64,000 nt of DNA, from positions 186,001-250,000 of the forward strand of contig NZ_QRDV01000001.1 in NCBI RefSeq assembly GCF_003386165.1, in the 5' to 3' direction. This document shows positions 39,025-47,042 of the stretch, piece by piece (position 1 is the first letter of the stretch; the number at the start of each line of letters is the position of its first letter). Position numbers and translations under genes: made by a program. The DNA comes from Winogradskyella eximia. GTDB taxonomy: Bacteria; Bacteroidota; Bacteroidia; Flavobacteriales; Flavobacteriaceae. Under the pieces are notes generated by a model, which was not told where the DNA came from, did not search any database, and saw only the letters and a list, made by a program, of their open reading frames with translations.

Positions 39025-39714
39025 TTACAAACTAAATTCTGGGTAGGTTTCGTTTAGTAGTTTTTCGGCTTTACTTGGAATCACTTCTAAGCTGATATAA
39101 TTTACTAAAGCGATAATTGTAAACGCTAGAGAAAAGAGTACTAAAAAGTAGGTGTTATCTCCATAATTATCTGGAATTTTATACACATTAAATAATTGAG
39201 ACATAAATACGAACATTGTACTACCGGCTTGTTTAAAAATCAGTTCTTCTAACATCCATTTTTTATTAGAAACTTCTTTTCGACGCCTAAACTGCTTATT
39301 GAGTTGAATGCCTTTGTAAGTGCACCAAACTGTTATAATACCAAAAAAAAACAAAGCTAAAGGAGCTATATATACTGTTGAAAAAGCAATGTAAAACAGT
39401 AAAAATAAGGCAATAGTTGTTATAATTTGTGGTAACTCAAACCATTTCTTAAGTTCAGTCCACATGTAGCGCATATAGCGTTTGTTCATCGCTTTTCCTT
39501 TCTGTTCAATAGCATCCATAAAACCAAAAATCCCGAATTTTTTGAAGGCTTTGTTTTTAGCATCTTCAAAAGTGAGCTTGGGCTGAACTTGCCATTGTTT
39601 TTCAATATCATTGGCTAAGTGATCTACGAGTTCGGTTTGTAAATCGTAGTGTTCTACAAAATGTTGTCTTGTAAAAGCGTAGAGGTCTTGTATTTGAGAT
39701 TCGGTTAGTTTCAT
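39025..39714 (-). CDS. Membrane protein with HAAS-like N-terminal domain (copy 3)
   Basis: A 229-residue protein. The N-terminal ~70 residues (LTESQIQDLYAFTRQHFVEHYDLQTELVDHLANDIEK) match the same part of the two upstream genes. A hydrophobic half with about four transmembrane helices follows (IITTIALFLLFYIAF near residue 95). The helical N-domain is like the HAAS/DUF1700-type domain that accompanies PadR regulators in Gram-positive bacteria. It overlaps copy 2 by 4 bp (ATGA), so it is translationally coupled. Confidence 0.78.
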   Translation of the reverse strand: MKLTESQIQDLYAFTRQHFVEHYDLQTELVDHLANDIEKQWQVQPKLTFEDAKNKAFKKFGIFGFMDAIEQKGKAMNKRYMRYMWTELKKWFELPQIITTIALFLLFYIAFSTVYIAPLALFFFGIITVWCTYKGIQLNKQFRRRKEVSNKKWMLEELIFKQAGSTMFVFMSQLFNVYKIPDNYGDNTYFLVLFSLAFTIIALVNYISLEVIPSKAEKLLNETYPEFSL

Positions 39715-40439
39715 GAAAGATTTAAGTTTCTATAATTTAGTAAAACCTTAGAATATACATTTTGAAATAATTTTGCAGCAACCCGAATTGGAATATACAT
39801 TATTGCGAAAAAAAACAATAAATATTCGTAATTAGTTTCTTGATTTACGTCTTTGCTTAAATTTAAAATGTTCAATACATTAGTTGGTATTAATATCCAT
39901 AGTGACATAAAATTGATAGACATGTTTAAACTCAAAGATTTTAGGCTAAAGCTATTTTTAATTCCTAATAAACTTACATAAATAAAAGGAATGCACATAA
40001 TTCCTAAACTTGTAAAAGCAGCATATTTTGGTGAAAAACTGTACACCATAAAAACAACAACAGATAAAGTAATCAGCTCTAAATAAAACTTAATATCTAA
40101 AAACGACTGTTTTATCAATTTCAAAAACATTCTATTATAGCCCTTGCCTAATTCACGTTGTTTTTTTCTCGTAAATTTCTTAAATCCAATATTACTTTGA
40201 TATAGCCCTTTTTCAAAAATCTTGTCCTTAGGAACTCCAAATTCTATAAACTGGTTTCCAAAACCTCTATGAACTTCAAGTAAAGCCTCATTAAAAGAAA
40301 TACCATCGTTAGTCATTTTGTCTTCAACAGCAGAAACAATATGGTCTAACAATTCTAAGCGCACATCCCAAAACTTCACCTCGTTTTTTATGAGGTAGTT
40401 GTCTATGAATTGTATTTCTTCTTTGGTTAGTTTCATCAT
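39711..40439 (-). CDS. Membrane protein with HAAS-like N-terminal domain (copy 2)
   Basis: Start set at ATG 40439, which overlaps the previous gene's stop as TAATG; an in-frame GTG at 40445 is less likely. The 242-residue product begins with the shared block KLTKEEIQFIDNYLIKNEVKFWDVRLELLDH. A basic linker follows (KKFTRKKQRELGKGY, near residues 105-120), then about four membrane helices. It is clearly paralogous to copy 1 in its N-domain, and the membrane half is more diverged. A role as a sensor or partner of the ABC exporter is inferred from the operon. Confidence 0.78.
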   Translation of the reverse strand: MMKLTKEEIQFIDNYLIKNEVKFWDVRLELLDHIVSAVEDKMTNDGISFNEALLEVHRGFGNQFIEFGVPKDKIFEKGLYQSNIGFKKFTRKKQRELGKGYNRMFLKLIKQSFLDIKFYLELITLSVVVFMVYSFSPKYAAFTSLGIMCIPFIYVSLLGIKNSFSLKSLSLNMSINFMSLWILIPTNVLNILNLSKDVNQETNYEYLLFFFAIMYIPIRVAAKLFQNVYSKVLLNYRNLNLS

Positions 40440-41092
40440 TAACACAAATTATTATAACGATACTTATAATCTTTAAAAGTTAAAACACTTAGTCTTATAA
40501 ACACTAAAATAAATGTAAACACTAAAGCCATTACTATGCTTGTTATTAAAAGGTGATTTTGGTTTTTTATAAAGTTTGCACCTGTAATATTTACAATGTT
40601 TATAAATTGAAGTAAAAAAGAAAAAAAGAATCCTAACCTTTCTATTCCTGAAAAACGGTTATAATTAAATTTTTTCAAAGCGAAAAAGTAACAGATAGCA
40701 GGCGCAATAATTAAAAATATCATGCTAATTAATAACACGTTTTTCATCAGTTCAGAATCATAATTATTGAAACCAAAATAGATGATAGCCGTAAACACAG
40801 CCAATAACGTAATAGACTTAATTGAGAAAAAGGATTTTAATAATTGGTTAGATAATTTCTTAGTTGTTTGCCTTAAGAATCGGTTATTATTTTCTAATAA
40901 AAAACTCTTATGCTCTAACATATAATCTTTAAATACATAGTAGAAATCTCTTGTGTCGCCAGCGTCAATCCTGTTTTCTATTTCAGAAGCTACATGATCG
41001 ACCATTTCCATTCTAATGTCTATATGTTTCACATCAGATTGCTCTAAGTAAGTATCTATAAATTGTATGTTTTCTTTGGTTAGATTCATCAT
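40439..41092 (-). CDS. Membrane protein with HAAS-like N-terminal domain (copy 1)
   Basis: A 217-residue protein starting with MNLTKENIQFIDTYLEQSDVKHIDIRMEMVDHVASEIENR, the block shared with the next two genes. Four hydrophobic helices fill the second half. Its ATG overlaps the padR stop (TAATG), indicating coupled translation of regulator and membrane protein. In the similar PadR-HAAS systems of other bacteria the membrane partner is thought to signal to or with the regulator; here this is inference. Confidence 0.78.
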   Translation of the reverse strand: MMNLTKENIQFIDTYLEQSDVKHIDIRMEMVDHVASEIENRIDAGDTRDFYYVFKDYMLEHKSFLLENNNRFLRQTTKKLSNQLLKSFFSIKSITLLAVFTAIIYFGFNNYDSELMKNVLLISMIFLIIAPAICYFFALKKFNYNRFSGIERLGFFFSFLLQFINIVNITGANFIKNQNHLLITSIVMALVFTFILVFIRLSVLTFKDYKYRYNNLC

Positions 41093-41424
41093 TAAACTAA
41101 TTTAGGATTCACTAAAGCTTGCATCGTTTTAATATACTCTGCTAATTCTTCAAGCTTATTAACGGTTTCTTTGGTTCCGGTTTCAGTGAGTTTATAATAT
41201 TTACGCAGTCGGTTGTCTACTTTTGCAACCTCAACATCTAACAAACCTTCGGCTTCTAGTTTATGCAACGCAGGATATAATGCGCCTTCTGTAATTTTAA
41301 GTTCACCTTTAGTTAATGCCTTTACCTTTTGGGTAATTTCGTAACCATACATTTTATCGTGCTCATTTAATAGCTTTAAAATAATGGTGTTTAGACTTCC
41401 TTTATATAATTTTGAATTGCTCAT
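41092..41424 (-). CDS. PadR family transcriptional regulator
   Basis: A 110-residue winged-helix repressor. It has YKGSLNTIILKLLNEHDKMYGYEI at the N-terminus, the recognition-helix region ELKITEGALYPALHKLEAEGLL (about 50-71), and a short C-terminal dimerisation helix. It heads an operon of three HAAS-like membrane proteins plus an ABC transporter. A perfect inverted repeat lies across its own promoter, so autoregulation is likely. The ligand is unknown. Confidence 0.94.
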   Translation of the reverse strand: MSNSKLYKGSLNTIILKLLNEHDKMYGYEITQKVKALTKGELKITEGALYPALHKLEAEGLLDVEVAKVDNRLRKYYKLTETGTKETVNKLEELAEYIKTMQALVNPKLV

Positions 41425-41431
41425 CGTATTA

Positions 41432-41460
41432 CAAATATATACATAATTTTCTTATGTATA
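41432..41460 (-). promoter_or_regulatory. padR promoter overlapped by a perfect inverted repeat (candidate PadR operator)
   Basis: On the minus strand TATATTTG (41432-41439) matches the TAnnTTTG -7 element. Abutting and overlapping it is TATACATAA (41438-41446), 5 bp, then TTATGTATA (41452-41460): a perfect 9+9-bp palindrome. A further half-site TTATGTAT lies at 41468-41475. The start codon lies 8 nt beyond the -7 box, so the transcript is nearly leaderless. Confidence 0.6.
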
Positions 41461-41491
41461 AGAAACTTATGTATTATAAGCATAAAAAAAA

Positions 41492-41522
41492 CACCTGACA
41501 GGTTTCAAAAATCTGTTAGGTC
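41492..41522. repeat. Intergenic hairpin with A8/T8 flank
   Basis: ACCTGACAG (41492-41500) and CTGTTAGGT (41513-41521 region) form a stem with one G-T pair; an inner GTTT/AAAT extends it. It is preceded by eight A on the plus strand, giving a terminator shape on the minus strand. Yet it sits in the divergent promoter region of padR, where no minus-strand transcript is expected to end. Confidence 0.45.
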
Positions 41523-41536
41523 TGTAAGAGATTGTT

Positions 41537-41544
41537 TATCTTTG
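41537..41544 (+). promoter_or_regulatory. -7 element of the ferredoxin-NADP reductase-like gene
   Basis: TATCTTTG matches TAnnTTTG and ends 16 nt before the ATG at 41561. A clear -33 TTG is not visible. Confidence 0.45.
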
Positions 41545-41560
41545 CAAAAAATTATTTATA

Positions 41561-42619
41561 ATGTCGCATTTTCATTCACTCACTATAAAATCAATTGATA
41601 AAGTAACTGATAGTTCAGTTGCCATAACCTTTGATATTCCTGAAAATCTTAAAGAAAAATTTAGCTTTAAAGCCGGACAATACATCACCTTAAAAACCAC
41701 CATTAATGGTGAAGACATCCGTAGAGATTATTCTATTTGTGCTTCTCAAAATAGTGGAAACGTTACTGTAGCTGTAAAAGCAGTTGAAAACGGAACATTT
41801 TCTGTTTATGCTAACAATACCTTAAAAGCAGGTGATACATTAGAGGTTGCAGAACCAAATGGTCGTTTTATTTTTGAAGCTAATGCTGCCAAAACAAGAA
41901 CTATTGCTGCCTTTGCTGCAGGAAGTGGCATCACTCCAGTGCTTAGTATTGCTAAAACACTTTTAGAAGAAGAACCGTTTAGTAATTTTATCTTAGTTTA
42001 CGGTAATAAAACACTAGCAGATGCCATGTTTGTAGATGAATTACTTCAACTAAAAAAACAATACGATAATCGTTTTCATGCCCATTTTATTTACAGTCAG
42101 TCTCAAGAAACTGATGCCTTATTTGGACGTATTGAAAAAAGCACGGTAAACCTAATCGTAAAGAATAAGTACAAAGGTGTTACCATAGAAAATTTCTATC
42201 TCTGTGGACCAGAACAAATGATACATACCGTAAAAGATATATTAATTGAAAATGGTGTAAAAGAAAAAGCCATTAAGTTTGAATTATTTACAGCTCCTGT
42301 TGAAGCAGGTTCTGATGCTGCTACCGATTTACCTTCTGGTGAAACCAAAATCAAAGTTGTAGTGGATGAAGAAGAGTTTGAATTTAATATGTCTCAGAAA
42401 CAAACCATTCTTGATGCGGCTTTAAAACACGATATCGATGCACCATATTCTTGCCAAGGTGGAATTTGTAGTAGTTGTATAGCGAAGCTTACAGAGGGTA
42501 CTGCAGAAATGCGTCAGAACAATATTTTAACAGATAGCGAAGTTGCAGAAGGGTTGATATTAACTTGTCAAGCACATCCTACTTCAGCGACCGTTGCTGT
42601 AGATTATGATGATGTTTAA
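41561..42619 (+). CDS. Ferredoxin-NADP reductase-like flavoprotein with C-terminal 2Fe-2S domain (PaaE/Hmp-like)
   Basis: The 352-residue protein has an FAD-binding domain with RDYSIC at 55-60, an NAD(P)-binding domain (FAAGSGITPVLSIAKTLL near 126) and a C-terminal plant-type 2Fe-2S ferredoxin (CQGGICSSC near residues 298-306, with a last Cys in ILTCQAHP). It would move electrons from NAD(P)H to an oxygenase or another acceptor. It resembles PaaE of phenylacetate degradation, but no paaABCD genes are in the window, so the partner is unknown. A 17-bp stem terminator follows. Confidence 0.9.
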   Translation: MSHFHSLTIKSIDKVTDSSVAITFDIPENLKEKFSFKAGQYITLKTTINGEDIRRDYSICASQNSGNVTVAVKAVENGTFSVYANNTLKAGDTLEVAEPNGRFIFEANAAKTRTIAAFAAGSGITPVLSIAKTLLEEEPFSNFILVYGNKTLADAMFVDELLQLKKQYDNRFHAHFIYSQSQETDALFGRIEKSTVNLIVKNKYKGVTIENFYLCGPEQMIHTVKDILIENGVKEKAIKFELFTAPVEAGSDAATDLPSGETKIKVVVDEEEFEFNMSQKQTILDAALKHDIDAPYSCQGGICSSCIAKLTEGTAEMRQNNILTDSEVAEGLILTCQAHPTSATVAVDYDDV

Positions 42620-42654
42620 AAAGATCTAAAATGTTTCTTTATAGAAGAAAGATG

Positions 42655-42693
42655 AAAAGACCATTGATGTTGTAAAACATCAATGGTCTTTTT
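42655..42693 (+). terminator. Intrinsic terminator after the 2Fe-2S reductase gene
   Basis: AAAAGACCATTGATGTT (42655-42671) pairs perfectly with the inverted copy at 42676-42692 (17 bp, 4-nt loop) and is followed by T-rich sequence. It is also correctly placed to end the small minus-strand gene at 42769. Confidence 0.92.
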
Positions 42694-42768
42694 ACTTTTA
42701 TAATGGTCCGGATATTGATTTTTTTTTAAACTAGCATAGACTTACTGGTAGTAAAAATGAAGGTTATG

Positions 42769-42948
42769 CTACTTTGATGCTGATTGTCTATACATCATAA
42801 TAATGCTAATAATACTAGTAACAAGCACTGCAATTGCTAAGTAACCTAGCCAATCCATGGATCTTTCACTAATTAATCTTGAAATTAATAACATTATCAT
42901 TGCAATACTAGTTAGGATTGGGCTGAGATATTGTTTTTTATAATTCAT
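42769..42948 (-). CDS. 59-residue membrane protein
   Basis: This short minus-strand frame starts at ATG 42948 and ends TAG at 42769. The product has a basic, polar N-terminus (MNYKKQYLS) and two hydrophobic helices (about residues 11-24 and 34-52) joined by SERSMDWLG, ending MMYRQSASK. It lies 14 bp after the trpS stop on the same strand, so it may be read with trpS or from its own promoter. I recognise no family; function unknown. The coding call rests on frame length, hydrophobic pattern and sensible start/stop. Confidence 0.5.
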   Translation of the reverse strand: MNYKKQYLSPILTSIAMIMLLISRLISERSMDWLGYLAIAVLVTSIISIIMMYRQSASK

Positions 42949-42962
42949 ATTAAAAAATATAG

Positions 42963-43931
42963 TTAATATCCAACTTTTACTCTAACACGCTTTAAAACCG
43001 CGTCGGCTACAAGCTTAGCTTTTGAAGCACCTTTAGCTAAAGCAGCATCGATTTCATCAAGATTACTCATATAATAATGGTAGCGTTCTCTTTGCTCATC
43101 AAAACGTTCTACTACCAATTCATATAAAGCTTGTTTGGCGTGACCGTAACCGTAATTTCCACCTTCGTAATTAGCTTTCATATCTGCAATTTGAGCTTCA
43201 GATGCTAATAAACTATAGATAGCAAAACAATTACACGTAGACCAATCTTTAGGTTCTTCAAGTGGTGTGCTATCGGTTTCAATAGACATTATTTTTTTGC
43301 GTAGTTGTTTGTCTGGCAAAAATATATTAATGAAGTTACCTCTACTTTTACTCATTTTTTCACCATCAGTTCCTGGTATGAGCATCCCATTTTCTTGAAT
43401 TTTTCCTTCAGGTAAAACAAAAGTCTCTCCCATTTTTGCATGAAAACGAGAGGCTACATCACGTGTCATTTCAATATGTTGTAATTGATCTTTACCAACC
43501 GGAATAATTTCTGCATCATATAACAAGATGTCTGCAGCCATTAACATTGGGTATGTAAACAAGCCAGCGTTTACGTCTTCTAAACGATCTGCCTTATCCT
43601 TAAAGCCGTGAGCTAATGTTAAACGTTGGTAAGGAAAGAAACAGCTTAAATACCATGAGAGTTCAGTAACTTGTGGAATATCACTTTGTCTGTAAAACAC
43701 TGTTTTTTCAATATCTAGTCCGCACGCCAACCAAGTAGCTGCTACGGAGTAGGTGTGATTTCTCAATGCTTCTGCATCTTTAATTTGAGTTAGCGTATGT
43801 AGATTAGCAATAAATAGAAACGAATCATTTTTAGCATCGTTTGCCATTTCTATTGCTGGTAAGATAGCTCCTAAAATATTTCCTAAATGTGGTGTGCCAG
43901 TACTTTGTACTCCTGTTAAGATTCTTGCCAT
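42963..43931 (-). CDS. trpS: Tryptophan--tRNA ligase
   Basis: A class I aminoacyl-tRNA synthetase charging tRNA-Trp. The 322-residue enzyme has the HIGH-equivalent TGTPHLGN (11-18) and KMSKSRGN (192-199), plus QSDIPQVTELSWYLSC and GKDQLQHIEMTRDVA typical of TrpRS. Length is normal. It is divergent from plsC across a 113-bp gap and is followed on the same strand by a small membrane-protein frame. Confidence 0.96.
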   Translation of the reverse strand: MARILTGVQSTGTPHLGNILGAILPAIEMANDAKNDSFLFIANLHTLTQIKDAEALRNHTYSVAATWLACGLDIEKTVFYRQSDIPQVTELSWYLSCFFPYQRLTLAHGFKDKADRLEDVNAGLFTYPMLMAADILLYDAEIIPVGKDQLQHIEMTRDVASRFHAKMGETFVLPEGKIQENGMLIPGTDGEKMSKSRGNFINIFLPDKQLRKKIMSIETDSTPLEEPKDWSTCNCFAIYSLLASEAQIADMKANYEGGNYGYGHAKQALYELVVERFDEQRERYHYYMSNLDEIDAALAKGASKAKLVADAVLKRVRVKVGY

Positions 43932-44044
43932 ATTTATTTCCCACCAAAATGGGAATCTCTTTAATTGTTAAACGAAAAAACAAAGGTAAATTTTTTAGTA
44001 CAACTATTAGAAGTCATTTAATTTAATTAACTAGTTTTGGTGTT

Positions 44045-44779
44045 ATGGCATTTTTTAAATATCCATTTTGGCTTTTATATCGTATTTGGTTTTACATTTT
44101 AGTCGCAATTCCGATTATTATAATGTTCCCTTTGCTGATTATTTCCATCTCTAGAGAGCAATGGTATCCTTATTTCTTTAAGCTTGCACGTATATGGTCA
44201 AAGTTTATCTTAATAGGCATGGGGTTTGCATATAAAATAACTAGCGAAGAAAAATTAGATGCTAATAAAAGTTACATGTTTGTAGCCAACCATACCTCAA
44301 TGGCAGATATAATGCTGATGTTAGTGGCTGTAAAAAATCCTTTTGTGTTTGTTGGTAAACAAGAATTAACAAAAATCCCGCTTTTTGGATTCTTTTATAA
44401 ACGCACATGTATCCTTGTGGATAGAAGTAGTGCAAAAAGTAGACAGGCCGTATTTTTAAGAGCACAAAAACGCATTAAACAAGGATCTAGTATTTGTATT
44501 TTTCCAGAAGGAGGTGTGCCAGAAGAACACATTGTATTAGATTCATTTAAAGATGGTGCTTTTCGCTTAGCTATAAATCATCATATTCCGGTAGTGCCTA
44601 TCACATTTTACGATAATAAAAAACGATTTTCTTATACTTTTTTTAGTGGTAGTCCTGGTAGAATGCGTGCTAAGATTCATAAATTTTTACCTACAGAAGG
44701 GTTGACTATTGAAGATACAAAGTCTCTTAATGAAAAAGCAAGGTCTATAATTTTAAAAGACTTAACAGATACAAAATAG
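44045..44779 (+). CDS. plsC: 1-acyl-sn-glycerol-3-phosphate acyltransferase
   Basis: PlsC makes phosphatidic acid by acylating lysophosphatidic acid at the inner membrane. The 244-residue protein has an N-terminal membrane helix pair (about 8-35), the catalytic NHTSMAD (82-88, H-x4-D) and FPEGG (153-157). The basic, aromatic C-terminus KRFSYTFFSGSPGRMRAKIHKF is family-typical. It is a single gene ending at a strong bidirectional terminator. Confidence 0.93.
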   Translation: MAFFKYPFWLLYRIWFYILVAIPIIIMFPLLIISISREQWYPYFFKLARIWSKFILIGMGFAYKITSEEKLDANKSYMFVANHTSMADIMLMLVAVKNPFVFVGKQELTKIPLFGFFYKRTCILVDRSSAKSRQAVFLRAQKRIKQGSSICIFPEGGVPEEHIVLDSFKDGAFRLAINHHIPVVPITFYDNKKRFSYTFFSGSPGRMRAKIHKFLPTEGLTIEDTKSLNEKARSIILKDLTDTK

Positions 44780-44815
44780 ATTTCATAATTGTTTAGGTCT
44801 ATTTAACGCACAAAA

Positions 44816-44848
44816 AAAAAAGCCACTCCAACCAAGAGTGGCTTTTAT
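44816..44848. terminator. Bidirectional intrinsic terminator between plsC and the outer-membrane barrel gene
   Basis: AAAAGCCACTC (44818-44828) pairs with GAGTGGCTTTT (44836-44846), 11 bp with a 7-nt loop. A-run and T-run sides make it usable from both strands. Confidence 0.88.
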
Positions 44849-44891
44849 CATCATTGCGTTCATCATAGCTTTTTTGATGCAATAACCTAAC

Positions 44892-46469
44892 CTAAAATTT
44901 ATAACTTAATCCTGTGTAGACACCAATGAAGAAAGGTCTAAAATCTCCCGATGTGTCATTAAATGTGTTTATTTGATACTTAAATGTTGGTTCAAGATTT
45001 ACATTCCATTTTTTTGAAAGATTGTAATCCATTCCTAAGCCAAAATTGGCACTAAAACTTGTGTTTTTTATATTATTTGCTTCTCCGATTAATGTTGTTG
45101 TACCATCAACGTCTGCATAAATTTCATTTTCATTTAAAATAAAAGTGCTAAAACCACCAATAATATTAATTCCAAATTTTTTGTCTAATACGCTATACTC
45201 CAATTCTAAAGGCACTTCAATGAAACCAAATTTTTGGTCAATATTACCAGCAAATTTTGTGTTAAATAATTCTGGAGTAGACGCTCTATTCATCATATTA
45301 GAACTCATAAGTGAAATGTGTTGTTCCCCTCCTTTAAATGAAATGTTTTTAAATTCTGCATCAATACCTCTAGCTGCAGTTTCTGCACCAGTGAAAGCAT
45401 AAACGTCTGATGTAGTTTGACTAAGATTTACACGGTTAACACCAACTCTAACTTTTAATTTTTTAGATACAGCATAACTACCTATAACACCATAACTCAT
45501 GTTAATATCACTACTTTTGGAGTTTTCATTAAATTGTTTATCTAAAGCAGACCCTTTACCTAAAGAGCTAAAATAAACAGGCGCAACATTTGGTGCAACG
45601 CTCCACCTGTTTTGTTTATTTTCTTTCTCTTCTTCAATAATGTCTTTATTCTCTGCAATAGCATCGTTAATAGATTCTTTTTTTGAATCTTCAATTAAAA
45701 GGTTTTCAGATTTTTGTTTATCCGTTTCACTTGAATCTGTTTTAGCTATTTCAGATGTTGTTTTTTCTGTTGAGATATTTTCAGCAATAGCAGTTTTATT
45801 CTCTTTGATGGTCTTTTTAATCGTAGACTTTCTTTCTGCTTCAGATTTAAGAGGTATTTTATTCTCTATTTTTAAAGTTGAATTAGAAGCCTTTTGATTT
45901 GCGACTTTAGTACTATTCTTGTCACCCTTTACAGGTGAAGTAGTCAGAAATTTTTGAGATGCTTTAGTTTTATCTTCTGCATTAGAATCATTAGTAACAA
46001 CATTATTACTTTGATTAGAATTATTTGGTGTTGTTAATTGATTTGAAGGATTTAATTTTTCAAGATTATTATCCGATTCTTTTGAATTGGATTTTTCTTC
46101 ATTCTCTAAATTTGAGTCTACAATTTTTGAATTATTGTCCTTAGCAATATTTAGCTCAATGTCTTTCTTTTTCGTTGAGGTATTATCTTTGTTTTTTTCT
46201 AATGTATTGTCTTTTCCGTCTGTGTTTACCACAGGGAATTCTTGAGTGTTATTTTCATCAGTGTCAAACACTGAAATGCCAACGGTTAACATTAATAGAG
46301 TCACAGCTGCAACTCCGCCAATCTGCCACCAAAGTGCAATAACTCTTCGTTTTTTCTTTTTCTTAGGAAGACTTTCGTTTATACGATCCCAAACCGCATC
46401 GTTAGGTGCAACTTCAAAATCTTTGAACTTTTCTTGAAAAAGACGATCTATGTTTTTATTATCATTCAT
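44892..46469 (-). CDS. Anti-sigma-like protein fused to an outer-membrane beta-barrel
   Basis: The 525-residue protein begins with a short cytoplasmic part (residues 1-42: NIDRLFQEKFKDFEVAPNDAVWDRI), a Lys/Arg patch and one membrane helix (about 45-65). About 220 residues of Asn/Lys/Ser/Glu-rich low-complexity linker follow. The C-terminal third (about 290-525) is an outer-membrane beta-barrel-like domain ending in FFIGVYTGLSYKF, the terminal aromatic strand signature. The gene lies 4 bp after the ECF sigma gene, so it likely restrains that sigma factor, with the linker spanning the periplasm to the barrel. Confidence 0.82.
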   Translation of the reverse strand: MNDNKNIDRLFQEKFKDFEVAPNDAVWDRINESLPKKKKKRRVIALWWQIGGVAAVTLLMLTVGISVFDTDENNTQEFPVVNTDGKDNTLEKNKDNTSTKKKDIELNIAKDNNSKIVDSNLENEEKSNSKESDNNLEKLNPSNQLTTPNNSNQSNNVVTNDSNAEDKTKASQKFLTTSPVKGDKNSTKVANQKASNSTLKIENKIPLKSEAERKSTIKKTIKENKTAIAENISTEKTTSEIAKTDSSETDKQKSENLLIEDSKKESINDAIAENKDIIEEEKENKQNRWSVAPNVAPVYFSSLGKGSALDKQFNENSKSSDINMSYGVIGSYAVSKKLKVRVGVNRVNLSQTTSDVYAFTGAETAARGIDAEFKNISFKGGEQHISLMSSNMMNRASTPELFNTKFAGNIDQKFGFIEVPLELEYSVLDKKFGINIIGGFSTFILNENEIYADVDGTTTLIGEANNIKNTSFSANFGLGMDYNLSKKWNVNLEPTFKYQINTFNDTSGDFRPFFIGVYTGLSYKF

Positions 46470-46472
46470 TAT

Positions 46473-47018
46473 TTATAAACTCTGCGAATTTGGGGTCGCG
46501 TTGTAAACTTCTATTTTTTCTTTTAAAATCATCCTTGCTCGCGCTAAGTTAGATTTTGATGTTCCTGTAGAAATATTTATTAACTCACTAATTTCAACAT
46601 GCGAATAACCATCTAAAACATACAAATTAAATACCAATCTGTATCGGTCTGGCAATTCTTGAATGATTTTTAATAAAAAATCAATGCTCACATTGTCGTC
46701 ATTAATGTCTACAGAAACGTCTTCTATATTTCCTTCATTTACAATATCGTAAACTCCTACATCTTCTCTGTAGCGTTGCAATGCAGTGTTAATGGCAATG
46801 CGTTTTAGCCAACCTTCAAAAGACCCTTTATTATTATACTGATCTATTTTATTGTATATAGTTATAAATGCATCATGCAGATTATCCTCTGCCTCTGCAT
46901 AGTTTTTTGAATACTTAAGACAAAGTGAAAATAATTTACTTGCGAATTGCTTGTATAATTGACTTTGAGCTTGAGCATTTTTGTTAATACAATTTTTTAT
47001 GAGTTGGTCTAAACTCAC
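46473..47018 (-). CDS. RNA polymerase ECF sigma factor
   Basis: A 181-residue sigma-70 family protein with region 2 (KLFSLCLKYSKNYAEAEDNLHDAFITIYNKIDQY) and region 4 (LPDRYRLVFNLYVLDGYSHVEISELINISTGTSKSNLARAR). It is of the ECF type found beside anti-sigma proteins in Bacteroidota. It lies between a small lipoprotein gene (24 bp upstream) and the anti-sigma/barrel gene (3 bp downstream). The operon's promoter (47519-47553) is very likely its own target because a near-copy occurs elsewhere in the window. Confidence 0.93.
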   Translation of the reverse strand: MSLDQLIKNCINKNAQAQSQLYKQFASKLFSLCLKYSKNYAEAEDNLHDAFITIYNKIDQYNNKGSFEGWLKRIAINTALQRYREDVGVYDIVNEGNIEDVSVDINDDNVSIDFLLKIIQELPDRYRLVFNLYVLDGYSHVEISELINISTGTSKSNLARARMILKEKIEVYNATPNSQSL

Positions 47019-47042
47019 ATTAATCTCAGAGTTAGTTAATAA

